Notes under the pieces: model-generated
What the model was told of the DNA's origin: nothing
What the model saw: only the letters and a program-made list of their open reading frames with translations
Databases searched by the model: none
Part shown: positions 47,205-56,347 of the stretch, piece after piece
Numbering within the stretch: position 1 is the first letter of the stretch
How the letters are laid out: each line of letters opens with the position of its first letter
Position numbers and translations under genes: made by a program
Source of the DNA: an uncultured Microbulbifer sp.
Lineage (GTDB): Bacteria > Pseudomonadota > Gammaproteobacteria > Pseudomonadales > Cellvibrionaceae
Reading direction: 5' to 3'
DNA: 64,000 nucleotides
Assembly: GCF_947489355.1 (NCBI RefSeq)
Contig: NZ_CANLDD010000013.1
Span: 30,135 to 94,134, forward strand

Positions 47205-48500
47205 ATGATCCCGCGAACCCCACGTTTCTTCGCCTGCATCGCCAATGCAGCGCTGATAGCAGCTGTATTCGCCAGTGGTTGCGCTGTGAACCCGGTCACC
47301 GGGGAAAAGCAGCTCTCGCTGATCTCCGTTCAACAGGAACTGCGCCTGGGACAGCAGCAATACCCCATCAATCAGCAACAACAGGGCGGCCAATACACGA
47401 TTGATCCCCACCTGCAGGACTATGTGAACAAGGTGGGGCAAAAACTGGCACGGGCTTCAGACCAGCCACAACTGCCCTATGCATTCGTGGTACTGAACAA
47501 TGCCGTACCCAATGCCTGGGCCCTGCCCGGCGGAAAAATCGCCATTAACCGCGGTCTTCTGGTACTGCTGGAGGACGAAGCCGAGCTGGCCGCCGTTCTC
47601 AGCCACGAGATCGTTCACGCTGCGGCGCGGCATTCGGCCACTGCCCTGTCCCAGCAGCAGGTACTGGGCGCCGGGCTCGCTGCTCTGGGGGCAGCAACAA
47701 AAGATACCGCCTACGCCGACCTGATCTCCACCGGCAGCCAGTTGGGCGGCTCTGCCTATATTGCACGTTACGGTCGCAGCAATGAGCTGCAGTCGGATAA
47801 ATACGGTATGCAATACATGGCCGCGGCCGGCTATGATCCCCAGGGTGCGGTACGCCTGCAGCGCAAGTTTGTCGCGCTGTCCAAAGGCCGCCAGGCCAAT
47901 GGCCTGGATGCACTTTTTGCCAGCCACCCGCCCTCGCAGTTCCGCGTCAGCGCCAATATCGAGCACAGTCAATCTCTGCCAACAGGGGGGGTTACCAATC
48001 GGGATGCCTATCAAAAGGCAATAGCCCAGCTAAAGCGTGATGCCGCCGCCTACAAGCATTACGATCAGGCTCTGCAGGCGGCAGGTAAGCAGCAATACGA
48101 CAGTGCCCTCCGTCTTGTGCGCAAGGCACAGCAGCAACAGCCCAAGGAAGCGACCTTCTTTGCCCTGGAGGGCGACCTGCTGGCGCAGAAGAAGCAGTAC
48201 GCAAAAGCCCACAAGGCCTACGACCGCGCCGTGCAGAAAAACCCCACTTTGTTTTCCCACTGGTTAAAGCGCGGAGTCGCCAGTGCAGCGCTCAAGGATT
48301 ATGTTTCGGCGGAGCGGGATTTAAGCCGCTCACTGCGTTACCTGGATACCGCTTATGCCCACTACTACCTGGGCGAAATCTACGAGCAACAAGGCAACCC
48401 CCAGACTGCTTACAAGCACTACCAAACGGCTGCCACGGCGGGCGGGGAGATCGGCTCTAAGGCGCAGGCACGGATGCAGGCGTTGGCAAGTAAAACTTAA
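47205..48500 (+). CDS. M48 metalloprotease lipoprotein with TPR repeats
   Basis: The 431-residue protein has a lipoprotein signal ending ASGC (C26). The zinc motif HEIVH (134-138) and the third ligand E194 in NELQSD follow, as in the M48C (BepA/LoiP-like) group. Residues about 285-430 are tetratricopeptide repeats. Relatives act in outer-membrane protein quality control in the periplasm. It lies next to a convergent putative porin gene. Confidence 0.9.
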   Translation: MIPRTPRFFACIANAALIAAVFASGCAVNPVTGEKQLSLISVQQELRLGQQQYPINQQQQGGQYTIDPHLQDYVNKVGQKLARASDQPQLPYAFVVLNNAVPNAWALPGGKIAINRGLLVLLEDEAELAAVLSHEIVHAAARHSATALSQQQVLGAGLAALGAATKDTAYADLISTGSQLGGSAYIARYGRSNELQSDKYGMQYMAAAGYDPQGAVRLQRKFVALSKGRQANGLDALFASHPPSQFRVSANIEHSQSLPTGGVTNRDAYQKAIAQLKRDAAAYKHYDQALQAAGKQQYDSALRLVRKAQQQQPKEATFFALEGDLLAQKKQYAKAHKAYDRAVQKNPTLFSHWLKRGVASAALKDYVSAERDLSRSLRYLDTAYAHYYLGEIYEQQGNPQTAYKHYQTAATAGGEIGSKAQARMQALASKT

Positions 48501-48521
48501 TTGCTCTTAAGGAAATAAGCC

Positions 48522-48551
48522 AAAAAAGGGCTACTTTTGATAGCCCTTTTG
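48522..48551. terminator. Bidirectional terminator between M48 protease and porin
   Basis: AAAAGGGCTA and TAGCCCTTTT form a ten-base stem with a seven-base loop, flanked by A runs on the left and T runs on the right, so it serves both convergent genes. Confidence 0.88.
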
Positions 48552-48560
48552 TAGTCCAAC

Positions 48561-49391
48561 TTAAAACTGTACTGTCAAACCTACCTGGTATATATCGGAG
48601 TCGAAATCACTGTCCGTATATGAAGTATAAGCAGCTTCAACGGCGAAATTACGATTGAAGAAGTGATTCATACCCAAACTATACTGATCATTCTCATCGA
48701 AAGTAAAACCTATAGAAGTGCGCTGGGTAAAGAAGTACTCAGTACCCAACTCCCAGAAGTCATCGTTTAACCCCGGGTATTCATCGCCTACATCACGACT
48801 TACGTAAGTCAGCTCTGCTGTCAGGTACTGCTCGCCGCCCAAGTGAGTGAAGTATTTTGAGGACAGGGTGCGATTATTAAGCCCTTCATCCACATTGAGA
48901 GTAAACCCAATATAATCCGTTGCATTCAATTGGTGGTTATAGCGTGCGTTTACTGAAAAATCATTGCCGCTGGCATTATCGACATGATTCACAGTGATCA
49001 AAAAATCAGGTGTAAAGAGATACCCAATTGACAGGGTATCCACATTGTTGCCACCGACATCCCTTAAGTGTGCACCCAGAACCAAGCCATTGTCTGCAAA
49101 GTACTCACCACCTACAGAAAAGATATCATCATCAAAACTGCCTATATCAAAATGATAGACCCCAGCTGAGAGGTTGCTGACCTTATTAATGTATTCAAAT
49201 TCCTTCAGCGGACCCAAAGCTTCTTTACCATCGAAATAATAAATAGTGTCAAGGTTGAACTGATCTAAATCACCGAAGTATTCTCCTCGATCTGTATTAG
49301 TGTATTTGGCTTTAGTAATAGAATTGTATTCTTCTGCATTAGCAGCAGCCGCAAGAAGCACCAGGGGAAGAGCAGCGAGCTTAAATCTCAT
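48561..49391 (-). CDS. Putative outer-membrane porin
   Basis: The start at ATG 49391 is preferred because AAGGA lies seven bases upstream; a second ATG at 49406 has no such site. The 276-residue product has a signal peptide ending ANA, then alternating amphipathic strands typical of a beta barrel, and ends VGLTVQF with the terminal Phe that directs outer-membrane insertion. The composition is Asp-rich. I do not recognise a named channel. Three TGTAA repeats in ten-base phase lie upstream (49572-49597). Confidence 0.75.
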   Translation of the reverse strand: MRFKLAALPLVLLAAAANAEEYNSITKAKYTNTDRGEYFGDLDQFNLDTIYYFDGKEALGPLKEFEYINKVSNLSAGVYHFDIGSFDDDIFSVGGEYFADNGLVLGAHLRDVGGNNVDTLSIGYLFTPDFLITVNHVDNASGNDFSVNARYNHQLNATDYIGFTLNVDEGLNNRTLSSKYFTHLGGEQYLTAELTYVSRDVGDEYPGLNDDFWELGTEYFFTQRTSIGFTFDENDQYSLGMNHFFNRNFAVEAAYTSYTDSDFDSDIYQVGLTVQF

Positions 49392-49696
49392 GACAAAATC
49401 CTTCATAAGCTATAGATCCAATTGGGCTGCGGATTGTAGCAGATTTTTTTTTGTCCGCAACAACACCAAATTACAAAAAATCAGTTAATAAAAATTTTGC
49501 GGCGAGAAGAATGAAACCGAAGGTCAAGTTGAATTTTCAAACCTTGCAGATTAAAAATTTGAAATAGAAAGTGTAATCTCCTGTAATTCCGTGTAAGCGG
49601 TTAAAAATCAACTTTCTTATATAAACGTCAAGGAATCGCGTACTTTGATTTTTTAAAAATTCTGCTTTTATTCAGCGTGTATTCAGGTTTACTTGA
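49392..49696. other. AT-rich regulatory gap upstream of the porin
   Basis: This 305-base gap is very AT-rich and holds no gene. On the minus strand TACAAT (49438-49433) with TTGCGG (49460-49455) is a weak candidate promoter for the porin. The phased TGTAA repeats are listed separately. Confidence 0.4.
49572..49597. promoter_or_regulatory. Three TGTAA(T/G) repeats in ten-base phase
   Basis: TGTAAT (49572), TGTAAT (49582) and TGTAAG (49592) are spaced exactly ten bases apart, one helical turn. That is the arrangement used by OmpR-family response regulators, whose half-site complement is TGTAAC. It lies about 180 bases upstream of the putative porin start. Confidence 0.35.
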
Positions 49697-50020
49697 TTAC
49701 GATAAATCAACTTCAACATTGACGACCCACTGCGGATTTTCGAATTCGCCCAGTGAACGTATCTCGACAAAAGGCGCTACGCTATGAATGATTGTATTGA
49801 TCTCGGCTGAATCCCGTGCCTGCATTGCATCCCTGTCTTCCTTGCTGCGCCAGCTGGCAATGGCGATCAGTCTGTTTGGATCACCAATGTCTCGGTGAAG
49901 TTCCGTACCCATGGCACCAGGGGACCGCTGAATTAATCTGGACGCCCTTACCCAGGCCTCGGCATATTCCTCGGCAGTGAAGCCTTGCTTGATACGAATC
50001 TCGAAAATATATTTCATCAT
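49697..50020 (-). CDS. Small dimeric alpha/beta barrel (antibiotic-monooxygenase-like) protein
   Basis: From ATG 50020 the product has 107 residues; a second ATG three bases later has better spacing from GAGG. The pattern KYIFEIRIKQGFTAEEYAEAW, then GAMGTELHRDIGDPNRLIAIASW, fits the ferredoxin-like ABM/EthD fold, including the conserved tryptophan of that strand. The activity is unknown. It follows phoU on the same strand after 80 bases. Confidence 0.6.
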   Translation of the reverse strand: MMKYIFEIRIKQGFTAEEYAEAWVRASRLIQRSPGAMGTELHRDIGDPNRLIAIASWRSKEDRDAMQARDSAEINTIIHSVAPFVEIRSLGEFENPQWVVNVEVDLS

Positions 50021-50100
50021 TTCCCTCAAAAGCGTCTTTAGGCGAAAATCCGGCAATAAAAAAGGCCGCATTGCGCGACCTCTTCAGCGGGCGGGGGAAC

Positions 50101-50802
50101 TCAGGGTTTCCTCAGATTTTTCTCATGCCCGTGTCGGATATCCGCTCCCTCCACCAAATATACCACCTGCTCGCAAATATTCTTCGCGTGATCGCCGATG
50201 CGCTCCAGTGAGCGCAGAGTCCACAACACATTGATTACCCGCGAGATACTGCGTGGGTCTTCCATCATATAGGTCACCAGCTCGCGCACTGCGGTACGGT
50301 AATCCATATCCACCTGCTCATCTTCCGCCAGGGTGCGCAGGGCCGACGCCACATCGAAACGGGTGTAAGCATCCAGGGCATCGTTGAGCATCCTGCGCAC
50401 GGCGTTGGCGATATGGCGTATCTCAGTATAGCCCCGCGGCGAGGTACCCTCGTCAGTCAGTGCTATCGCCATTTTCGCGACTTTGCAGGCCTCATCGCCG
50501 ATGCGCTCCAGGTCGCGGGCGATACGGGTTACCGACATCACCATGCGCAAATCCGATGCGGCGGGCTGGCGCTTGGCAATAATCAGGGTCGCGTGCTCAT
50601 CCAGAGCCATCTCGCTTCTGTCGATTTCGTCTTCGATCCGCAGGACTTTTTCCGCCAATTGACTGTCGGCATTGGACAGGGCATCCACAGCGTCGGCCAC
50701 CTGGCGGGCGACCATACCACCCATTTCCAACATTTCAGTCTTGATACCCTCCAGATCCTCGTTGAACTGGCGGGAGATGTGCTGATCAAAGTGCATTTCC
50801 AT
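50101..50802 (-). CDS. phoU: Phosphate signalling regulator PhoU
   Basis: PhoU links the Pst transporter to PhoR and keeps the regulon off when phosphate is ample. From ATG 50802, after GAGGG, it has 233 residues. Two three-helix bundles carry the metal-binding pattern RIARDLERIGDEACKVA and RSLERIGDHAKNICEQ. It is the last gene of pstSCAB-phoU. Confidence 0.97.
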   Translation of the reverse strand: MEMHFDQHISRQFNEDLEGIKTEMLEMGGMVARQVADAVDALSNADSQLAEKVLRIEDEIDRSEMALDEHATLIIAKRQPAASDLRMVMSVTRIARDLERIGDEACKVAKMAIALTDEGTSPRGYTEIRHIANAVRRMLNDALDAYTRFDVASALRTLAEDEQVDMDYRTAVRELVTYMMEDPRSISRVINVLWTLRSLERIGDHAKNICEQVVYLVEGADIRHGHEKNLRKP

Positions 50803-50827
50803 AGTTAACCCTCGGGGCAAAGCTGGC

Positions 50828-51706
50828 TCAGCCGAAGCGGCCGGTGATATAGGCTTCGGTTAATTCATGCTCGGGATTGGTGAACACGGTTTCGGTATCG
50901 TTGACCTCGACAAGATGTCCGAGGTGAAAGTAGGCGGTGCGCTGGCTGACGCGGGCCGCCTGCTGCATGGAGTGGGTCACAATGGCGATGGTGTAGTTTG
51001 CCCTAAGCTCGTCGATCAATTCCTCAATGCGCGCAGTGGCAATCGGGTCCAGAGCCGAACAGGGTTCGTCCATCAGGATCACCTCCGGGCTCACCGCAAT
51101 CGCACGGGCAATACACAAGCGCTGCTGTTGCCCACCGGACAGACCGGTTCCCGGTTTGTTCAGGCGGTCCTTCACTTCATTCCACAGACCGGCTCGATGC
51201 AGACTGTTTTCCACAATCTCATCCAATTCCGCACGGCGGCTGGCAATACCGTGAATCTTGGGACCATAAGCGACGTTTTCGTAAATGGATTTGGGGAAGG
51301 GGTTGGGCTTCTGGAACACCATACCCACCCGCGCACGCAGGGGCACCACATCCACCTTGGGGCCGTAAATGGGTTCACCATCCAAACTCAGCTCACCCTC
51401 GACGCGGCATCCTTCAATGGTGTCATTCATACGGTTGAGACAGCGCAGGAACGTAGATTTACCGCAGCCCGATGGGCCGATCATGGCCACCACTTCGTTG
51501 CAGCCAATATCCAGGCTTACCGAGTGAATCGCCTGGATCTCTCCATAACATACATTGACATCGCGCATACGCAATTTGGCAATCTCAATAAAAGGCCGGC
51601 CCACGGTTTTTCTCACCTCGGCCGAATGCGCCACACTCTCCACACCCAAAAGCTCGGCTTGGGCCGCCTCAGTGCGTGCGCTGGCATCCAGGGTCATGGT
51701 ACTCAT
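50828..51706 (-). CDS. pstB: Phosphate ABC transporter ATP-binding protein PstB
   Basis: PstB powers phosphate uptake. The 292-residue protein has Walker [10 protein letters not shown], the signature [14 protein letters not shown], Walker [13 protein letters not shown] and the switch [12 protein letters not shown]. An N-terminal extension of about 40 residues precedes the ATPase core. It lies between pstA and phoU with short gaps. Confidence 0.98.
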   Translation of the reverse strand: MSTMTLDASARTEAAQAELLGVESVAHSAEVRKTVGRPFIEIAKLRMRDVNVCYGEIQAIHSVSLDIGCNEVVAMIGPSGCGKSTFLRCLNRMNDTIEGCRVEGELSLDGEPIYGPKVDVVPLRARVGMVFQKPNPFPKSIYENVAYGPKIHGIASRRAELDEIVENSLHRAGLWNEVKDRLNKPGTGLSGGQQQRLCIARAIAVSPEVILMDEPCSALDPIATARIEELIDELRANYTIAIVTHSMQQAARVSQRTAYFHLGHLVEVNDTETVFTNPEHELTEAYITGRFG

Positions 51707-51739
51707 AAATAATCCCGCTCTCTGATCCTCTGCGCTCTG

Positions 51740-53026
51740 TTACCAGCGGCGCTCCAGTTTCTTTCGAAGCAATACCGCGCAGGTATTCATTACGATCAAC
51801 ACACTCAGCAGCACCATAATGGCGGCAGAGGTGCGCTCCACAAAGGCGCGCTCCGGGCTGTCGGCCCACAGGAAAATCTGTACGGGCAACACGGTGGCCG
51901 GATCAGTAATACCGCCAGGCACATCGACAATAAACGCAACCATACCGATCATCAACAGAGGTGCCGTCTCTCCCAATGCCTGAGCCATACCGATAATCGC
52001 ACCGGTGAGCATGCCGGGCATGGCCAGGGGCAGTACATGGTGGAAAACCACCTGCATCCGCGAGGCGCCCATGCCCATGGCGGCTTCGCGGATGGAGGGC
52101 GGAACGGCCTTCAACGCCGCGCGGCTGGAAATAATAATCGTCGGCAGGGTCATTAGGGTGAGCACCAGGCCACCGACCAACGGTGCCGAACGGGGCAATT
52201 CAAAGAAATTGATAAAGATCGCCAACCCGAGCAGACCGAATACGATGGAGGGCACTGCGGCGAGGTTGTTGATATTCACTTCGATTAAATCCGTCCAGCG
52301 GTTCTTCGGCGCATACTCCTCCAGGTAGATAGCCGCAGCCACCCCGATAGGGAAGGATAGGGTCAACGTCACCAGCAGGGTAAAAAGGGAGCCCATCAAG
52401 GCCGCACGGATACCCGCCTGCTCAGGCTCGCGGGAGTCGCCGTTGGTGAAGAAAGTGGTATTGAAGCGCTTTTTCAGCTCGCCGCTACCCAGCAACTGCT
52501 CGATCCAGCCAGCTTTTTGATCCGAGGTGCGACCGCGGAAACCCGCCTCGGAACCCTTCAGGCTTTTGACAAAAGTGTCCACATCATCATCGGCGGCAAG
52601 CCAGACGGTCTCACTCCCGCCGAGCAGCTTCGGATTGTCGGCCAGACGGTCACGCAGGGTAAAGGGAGCGCCGGAGGAAACCAGACTGTACAATTCGCGC
52701 TTGGCACTGCGGCCGGTCGCCGAGGGAAAGCGCTCGCGCAGGGCCTGACGGATCACACCGGAGAAGTTGGCCCAGGCCAGGCTCTCGTCATCCACCGTAT
52801 CGATACCGAGTACCTGCGCATCGTAGTGCACCTGCAACTGGATAGCGGTCTGCATGAAGGCACCGCTGCCCTTACTGATAATATCGCTGAACAGAATGAC
52901 GACCGCGAGTACGCCAAAAGCAATACTGGCAATGCCCAGCCCGCGGAAGAGCTTTTCCTTGCGATGGCGGCTGGCGAGACGCTTTGCAATGCGCTCGCGA
53001 ACCTGTGCCTGCGTCAGATCAGTCAT
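51740..53026 (-). CDS. pstA: Phosphate ABC transporter permease PstA
   Basis: PstA is one of two membrane subunits of the Pst complex. The 428-residue protein is longer than the E. coli form (about 296) because a periplasmic-type domain (about 60-190) follows the first helix. The permease core includes GVAAAIYLEEYAPKNRW and the EAA loop IREAAMGMGASRMQVVFHHVLP. It overlaps the end of pstC by eight bases. Confidence 0.96.
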   Translation of the reverse strand: MTDLTQAQVRERIAKRLASRHRKEKLFRGLGIASIAFGVLAVVILFSDIISKGSGAFMQTAIQLQVHYDAQVLGIDTVDDESLAWANFSGVIRQALRERFPSATGRSAKRELYSLVSSGAPFTLRDRLADNPKLLGGSETVWLAADDDVDTFVKSLKGSEAGFRGRTSDQKAGWIEQLLGSGELKKRFNTTFFTNGDSREPEQAGIRAALMGSLFTLLVTLTLSFPIGVAAAIYLEEYAPKNRWTDLIEVNINNLAAVPSIVFGLLGLAIFINFFELPRSAPLVGGLVLTLMTLPTIIISSRAALKAVPPSIREAAMGMGASRMQVVFHHVLPLAMPGMLTGAIIGMAQALGETAPLLMIGMVAFIVDVPGGITDPATVLPVQIFLWADSPERAFVERTSAAIMVLLSVLIVMNTCAVLLRKKLERRW

Positions 53027-54398
53027 ACTGCTCCCGGTATTTTTTCACTACATGCAGGGCGATAAAGTTGAGCACCAGGGTGGAAATAAACAACATCAGG
53101 CCCAGAGCAAAGGCGGCGAGGGTTTTTGGACTGTCAAATTCCTGATCCCCAACCAGCAGTGTCACTATCTGTACCGTAACGGTGGTTACCGACTCCAGTG
53201 GGTTGGCGGTGAGATTGGCCGCCAGCCCTGCCGCCATCACCACGATCATGGTTTCGCCAATTGCGCGGGATACCGCCAGCAACACACCGCCGACGATACC
53301 GGGCAGAGCCGCCGGAATCACTACCTTGCGCACAGTTTCGGAGCGGGTGGAACCGAGCCCGAGCGCCCCGTCGCGCAAAGATTGCGGCACCGCGTTGATC
53401 ACGTCGTCAGACAGGGAGGAAACAAACGGAATAATCATAATCCCCATCACCAACCCGGCGGCCAGCGCGCTTTCACTGGATGCCTGCAGCCCTACCGAAG
53501 TGGCCAGATCGCGAATGAAGGGTGCCACGGTAAGGGCCGCAAAGAAGCCGTATACCACCGTGGGTACACCCGCGAGAATTTCGAGAATGGGCTTGGCCAG
53601 CGCGCGCACGCGCCGGCTGGCATATTCGGCCAGATAAATAGCCGCCATCAAACCCACAGGCACCGCCACAAACATGGCAATGGCCGACACCATCAGGGTT
53701 CCGGTGAACAGGGGCACAGCACCGAAAGCGCCGCTGGAGCCCACCTGATCGGCACGCAGTGCCATCTGCGGGCTCCAGTGCAGGCCAAAGAGAAACTCGC
53801 TCACCGGTACAGACTGGAAAAAACGCAGGGATTCAAACAATACAGAGAGCAAAATGCCCACTGTGGTGAAAATGGCGGCGCAGGCGCAGGCGACCAAAAT
53901 GGCACGCAATACTTTTTCTACTTTCTCCCGCGCACACAGTTTTGGCGAGCAGCGCAACAGGGCAAAAGCGGCCAGCCCCACCGCCAGTGTCAAGCTTAAA
54001 AAAGCCTGCAAGTTGCTGGAATTGTGGCGCAGGCGATTGAGGTAGTCCGCGGCCGATTGCAACTGAGGCGTTTTTTCTCCAATCAGATGACCGGCGGAGA
54101 GATTCTGAATTTGGGCGTAGAGCAGATTTTGCCCAGAGGGCGTGTCGGGCTTGTCGGGGAGACTGCCCAACACCATCGCGCGGATAACCGCATCGTCGAA
54201 GGCGATCCAGGCCCCCAGCAGCAGCAGGGCTGGCAGGCCGCACCAGAGTGCGGCAAACAGGCCGTAGTAACTGGGCAAAGAAGCCAGGTTGCGCACGCCA
54301 CCGAGACTGCGCGCGGCGCCCAGTGCCCGGCTGAAGCCCGTACCGTAGACTGCCAGTACCAACAGCAGCAGAAGGGCGAGCAGGGTGGGGGTTTGCAT
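53019..54398 (-). CDS. pstC: Phosphate ABC transporter permease PstC
   Basis: From ATG 54398, after AAGGTA, the protein has 459 residues; the open frame upstream is not coding. Like PstA it carries an extra N-terminal part with two helices and a soluble loop (about 85-130), compared with about 319 residues in E. coli. The permease core has GLMAAIYLAEYASRRVR and the EAA loop LRDGALGLGSTRSETVRKVV. Enlarged Pst permeases occur in pseudomonads. Confidence 0.95.
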   Translation of the reverse strand: MQTPTLLALLLLLVLAVYGTGFSRALGAARSLGGVRNLASLPSYYGLFAALWCGLPALLLLGAWIAFDDAVIRAMVLGSLPDKPDTPSGQNLLYAQIQNLSAGHLIGEKTPQLQSAADYLNRLRHNSSNLQAFLSLTLAVGLAAFALLRCSPKLCAREKVEKVLRAILVACACAAIFTTVGILLSVLFESLRFFQSVPVSEFLFGLHWSPQMALRADQVGSSGAFGAVPLFTGTLMVSAIAMFVAVPVGLMAAIYLAEYASRRVRALAKPILEILAGVPTVVYGFFAALTVAPFIRDLATSVGLQASSESALAAGLVMGIMIIPFVSSLSDDVINAVPQSLRDGALGLGSTRSETVRKVVIPAALPGIVGGVLLAVSRAIGETMIVVMAAGLAANLTANPLESVTTVTVQIVTLLVGDQEFDSPKTLAAFALGLMLFISTLVLNFIALHVVKKYREQYD

Positions 54399-54477
54399 TA
54401 ATTTACCTTGCTGTAAGGGGTTGCTGTGGGCATTATCCTGACTTTTCCTTGGGTTTTCATGTGACTGAGCATAAAGA

Positions 54478-54505
54478 ACGGCCAAGCCCTCTCGAGCTTG
54501 GCCGT
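54478..54505 (-). terminator. Intercistronic stem-loop between pstS and pstC
   Basis: ACGGCCAAGC and GCTTGGCCGT form a perfect ten-base stem with an eight-base loop, about 35 bases past the pstS stop. The short T run is weak, so it probably stabilises the pstS mRNA or lets some transcription through, giving more PstS than permease. Confidence 0.65.
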
Positions 54506-54539
54506 CAAGTTCCTTTGACCATATTACTCCAGAGCACAA

Positions 54540-55592
54540 CTATTTTGCAGCGAGATTACCCAGCGCATTCAGCTTGCGCACGTCGGCGGCAACCTGCTGG
54601 CGCTGCTCCTCAGGCAGTGGGATCATGCCCTTGTCTGCCAGGTAACCCTCTTCCCCCCAGGCGCGCGCGTTGGTAAATTCCGCCAGGAACTGCCTGATGC
54701 CCGGAACCACATCGGCATGGGCCTTTTTCACATAGATAAACAATGGGCGGGATACCGGATAGCTCTGGTCGGCAATAGAGTCAAACGTGGGGGCCTGCCC
54801 TTCGATCAGGGAGCCCTGTACCTTGTCGGCGTTCTGGTCGAGGAAGCTGAAACCGAAGATGCCCAGAGCATTGGGATTGGCGACCAGCTTATTCACGATC
54901 AGGTTGTCGTTTTCACCGGCTTCAACGTAAGCGCCATCCTCGCGCACATTGTGGCAGATCGCCTTGTATGCGCTCTTGTCTGTTTTTTTCATGGCCTTGA
55001 TCCAGCCAAACGTTTTACACCCCCCCTCCATGGCCAGCTCGACAAAGGCGTCACGGGTGCCGGAAGTGGGGGGTGGGCCCAAGACTTCGATACGGAGGTT
55101 GGGCAGCGCCGGGTTGACGTCTTTCCAGGTTTTATAGGGGTTGGCGACCAGGGTTTTTGAGCCATCCGGGTTGGGCACTTCCTTGCCCAGGGCCAGAAAG
55201 ATGTCCCTGCGGGACAACTCAAACGGAGCCAGCTTTTTTGCATTGGCGAGCACAATGCCGTCGTAGCCGATCTGTACCTCTACGACATCGACGCCATTGT
55301 TGTTACACATCTCCAGTTCGGACTGCTTGATGCGACGGGAGGCACCGGTGACATCCGCAGTGCTCTCGCCAACCCCCTGGCAGAACAGTTTCATACCGCC
55401 GCCGGTGCCTGTGGATTCAACAACCGGGGTCTTGAACTGGGTCGCGCGGCTGAAACGCTCCGCCACCGTGGTGGTAAAGGGGTAGACGGTAGAGGAACCG
55501 ACAATACTGATGTAGTCGCGAGCCGCCATGGCCACCTGGGCGGAGGCGAGGGTCAGCGCCGCCAGGGAAGTGGCCAGAATTTGCTTGTTCAT
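54540..55592 (-). CDS. pstS: Phosphate ABC transporter substrate-binding protein PstS
   Basis: PstS is the periplasmic phosphate receptor. The 350-residue precursor has a signal peptide ending VAMA (about 1-23). The binding motifs IVGSSTVYPFTT, ESTGTGGG and PTSGTRDAFVELAMEGGC contribute the Ser/Thr ligands to phosphate. It is the first gene of the pst-phoU operon and has a PhoB box upstream. Confidence 0.97.
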   Translation of the reverse strand: MNKQILATSLAALTLASAQVAMAARDYISIVGSSTVYPFTTTVAERFSRATQFKTPVVESTGTGGGMKLFCQGVGESTADVTGASRRIKQSELEMCNNNGVDVVEVQIGYDGIVLANAKKLAPFELSRRDIFLALGKEVPNPDGSKTLVANPYKTWKDVNPALPNLRIEVLGPPPTSGTRDAFVELAMEGGCKTFGWIKAMKKTDKSAYKAICHNVREDGAYVEAGENDNLIVNKLVANPNALGIFGFSFLDQNADKVQGSLIEGQAPTFDSIADQSYPVSRPLFIYVKKAHADVVPGIRQFLAEFTNARAWGEEGYLADKGMIPLPEEQRQQVAADVRKLNALGNLAAK

Positions 55593-55651
55593 GTGGAACT
55601 CCAGTGAGTGTTTTTTATTTCACGCGGCGATGCTAGGAACAACGGGTGACG

Positions 55652-55685
55652 ATTCTATGAATAAAAGATGACAAAAAGGTTACAA
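55652..55685 (-). promoter_or_regulatory. PhoB box and minus-10 element for pstS operon
   Basis: On the minus strand TTGTAAC-CTTT-TTGTCAT (55685-55668) is a two half-site PhoB box. A third weaker half-site TATTCAT follows after another CTTT. Ten bases past the box is TAGAAT (55657-55652), a good minus-10. The layout equals that before phoB. Confidence 0.78.
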
Positions 55686-55774
55686 CTTGGAGTTTGCCCC
55701 GCTGGTGCCGGAACGGGCAAAACGGTAACCTTCACAGCATCGAGATAACAATAAGATGTCAGAGAGAAGCCCCT

Positions 55775-56347
55775 ATGGCATTTCTGTTGCGAGGAGCGCG
55801 TGTGCTGGAAGCACTTGCCAGGCGCACCGGTCACCTGCTCGCCTGGTTTACCCTGGCCATGGTATTACTGCAAAGCGGCATCGTAGTGCTGCGCCACATC
55901 TTTGACAGCGGCTCTATTGCCCTGCAGGAGTCCGTTGTCTACTTGCACAGCGCCGCCTTTATGCTCGGACTGGCCTATGCACTGCAAACCGACACCCATG
56001 TGCGTGTGGACGTCTTTTACCGCCGTATGCACCCACGGGGCAGGGCCTGGGTCAATGCCACCGGTTATCTCGTCTTTTTGTTGCCCCTGTGCGGCTTCCT
56101 CGTGACCAGCAGCTGGCGGTTTGTCCTGAACAGCTGGCGGGTATTCGAAGGCAGTGCCAATGCCGGCGGCCTGCCCGGGGTCTTTCTGCTCAAGAGCCTG
56201 ATTCCGCTGGCCGCAATCACCCTTGCCCTGGCCGGCGCAGCCCAGTTTATCCGCGCCTTGGTACAGCTGATGGAAGCACCCGCAGTGACAAAAACTGCTG
56301 CAATCTCGCCGGTATTACCCAAACAGGCAGAAGAGACCGAGGTATGA
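55775..56347 (+). CDS. TRAP transporter small permease (DctQ-type)
   Basis: DctQ-type proteins are the four-helix subunit of TRAP transporters, which take up organic acids with a periplasmic receptor and a Na+ gradient. From ATG 55775 it has 190 residues with four hydrophobic helices and the QESVVYLHSAAFMLGLAYALQTDTH-type motif (QESVVYLHSAAFM is diagnostic). Its stop overlaps the large subunit start (ATGA). No DctP receptor gene is nearby. It is divergent from pstS. Confidence 0.88.
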   Translation: MAFLLRGARVLEALARRTGHLLAWFTLAMVLLQSGIVVLRHIFDSGSIALQESVVYLHSAAFMLGLAYALQTDTHVRVDVFYRRMHPRGRAWVNATGYLVFLLPLCGFLVTSSWRFVLNSWRVFEGSANAGGLPGVFLLKSLIPLAAITLALAGAAQFIRALVQLMEAPAVTKTAAISPVLPKQAEETEV

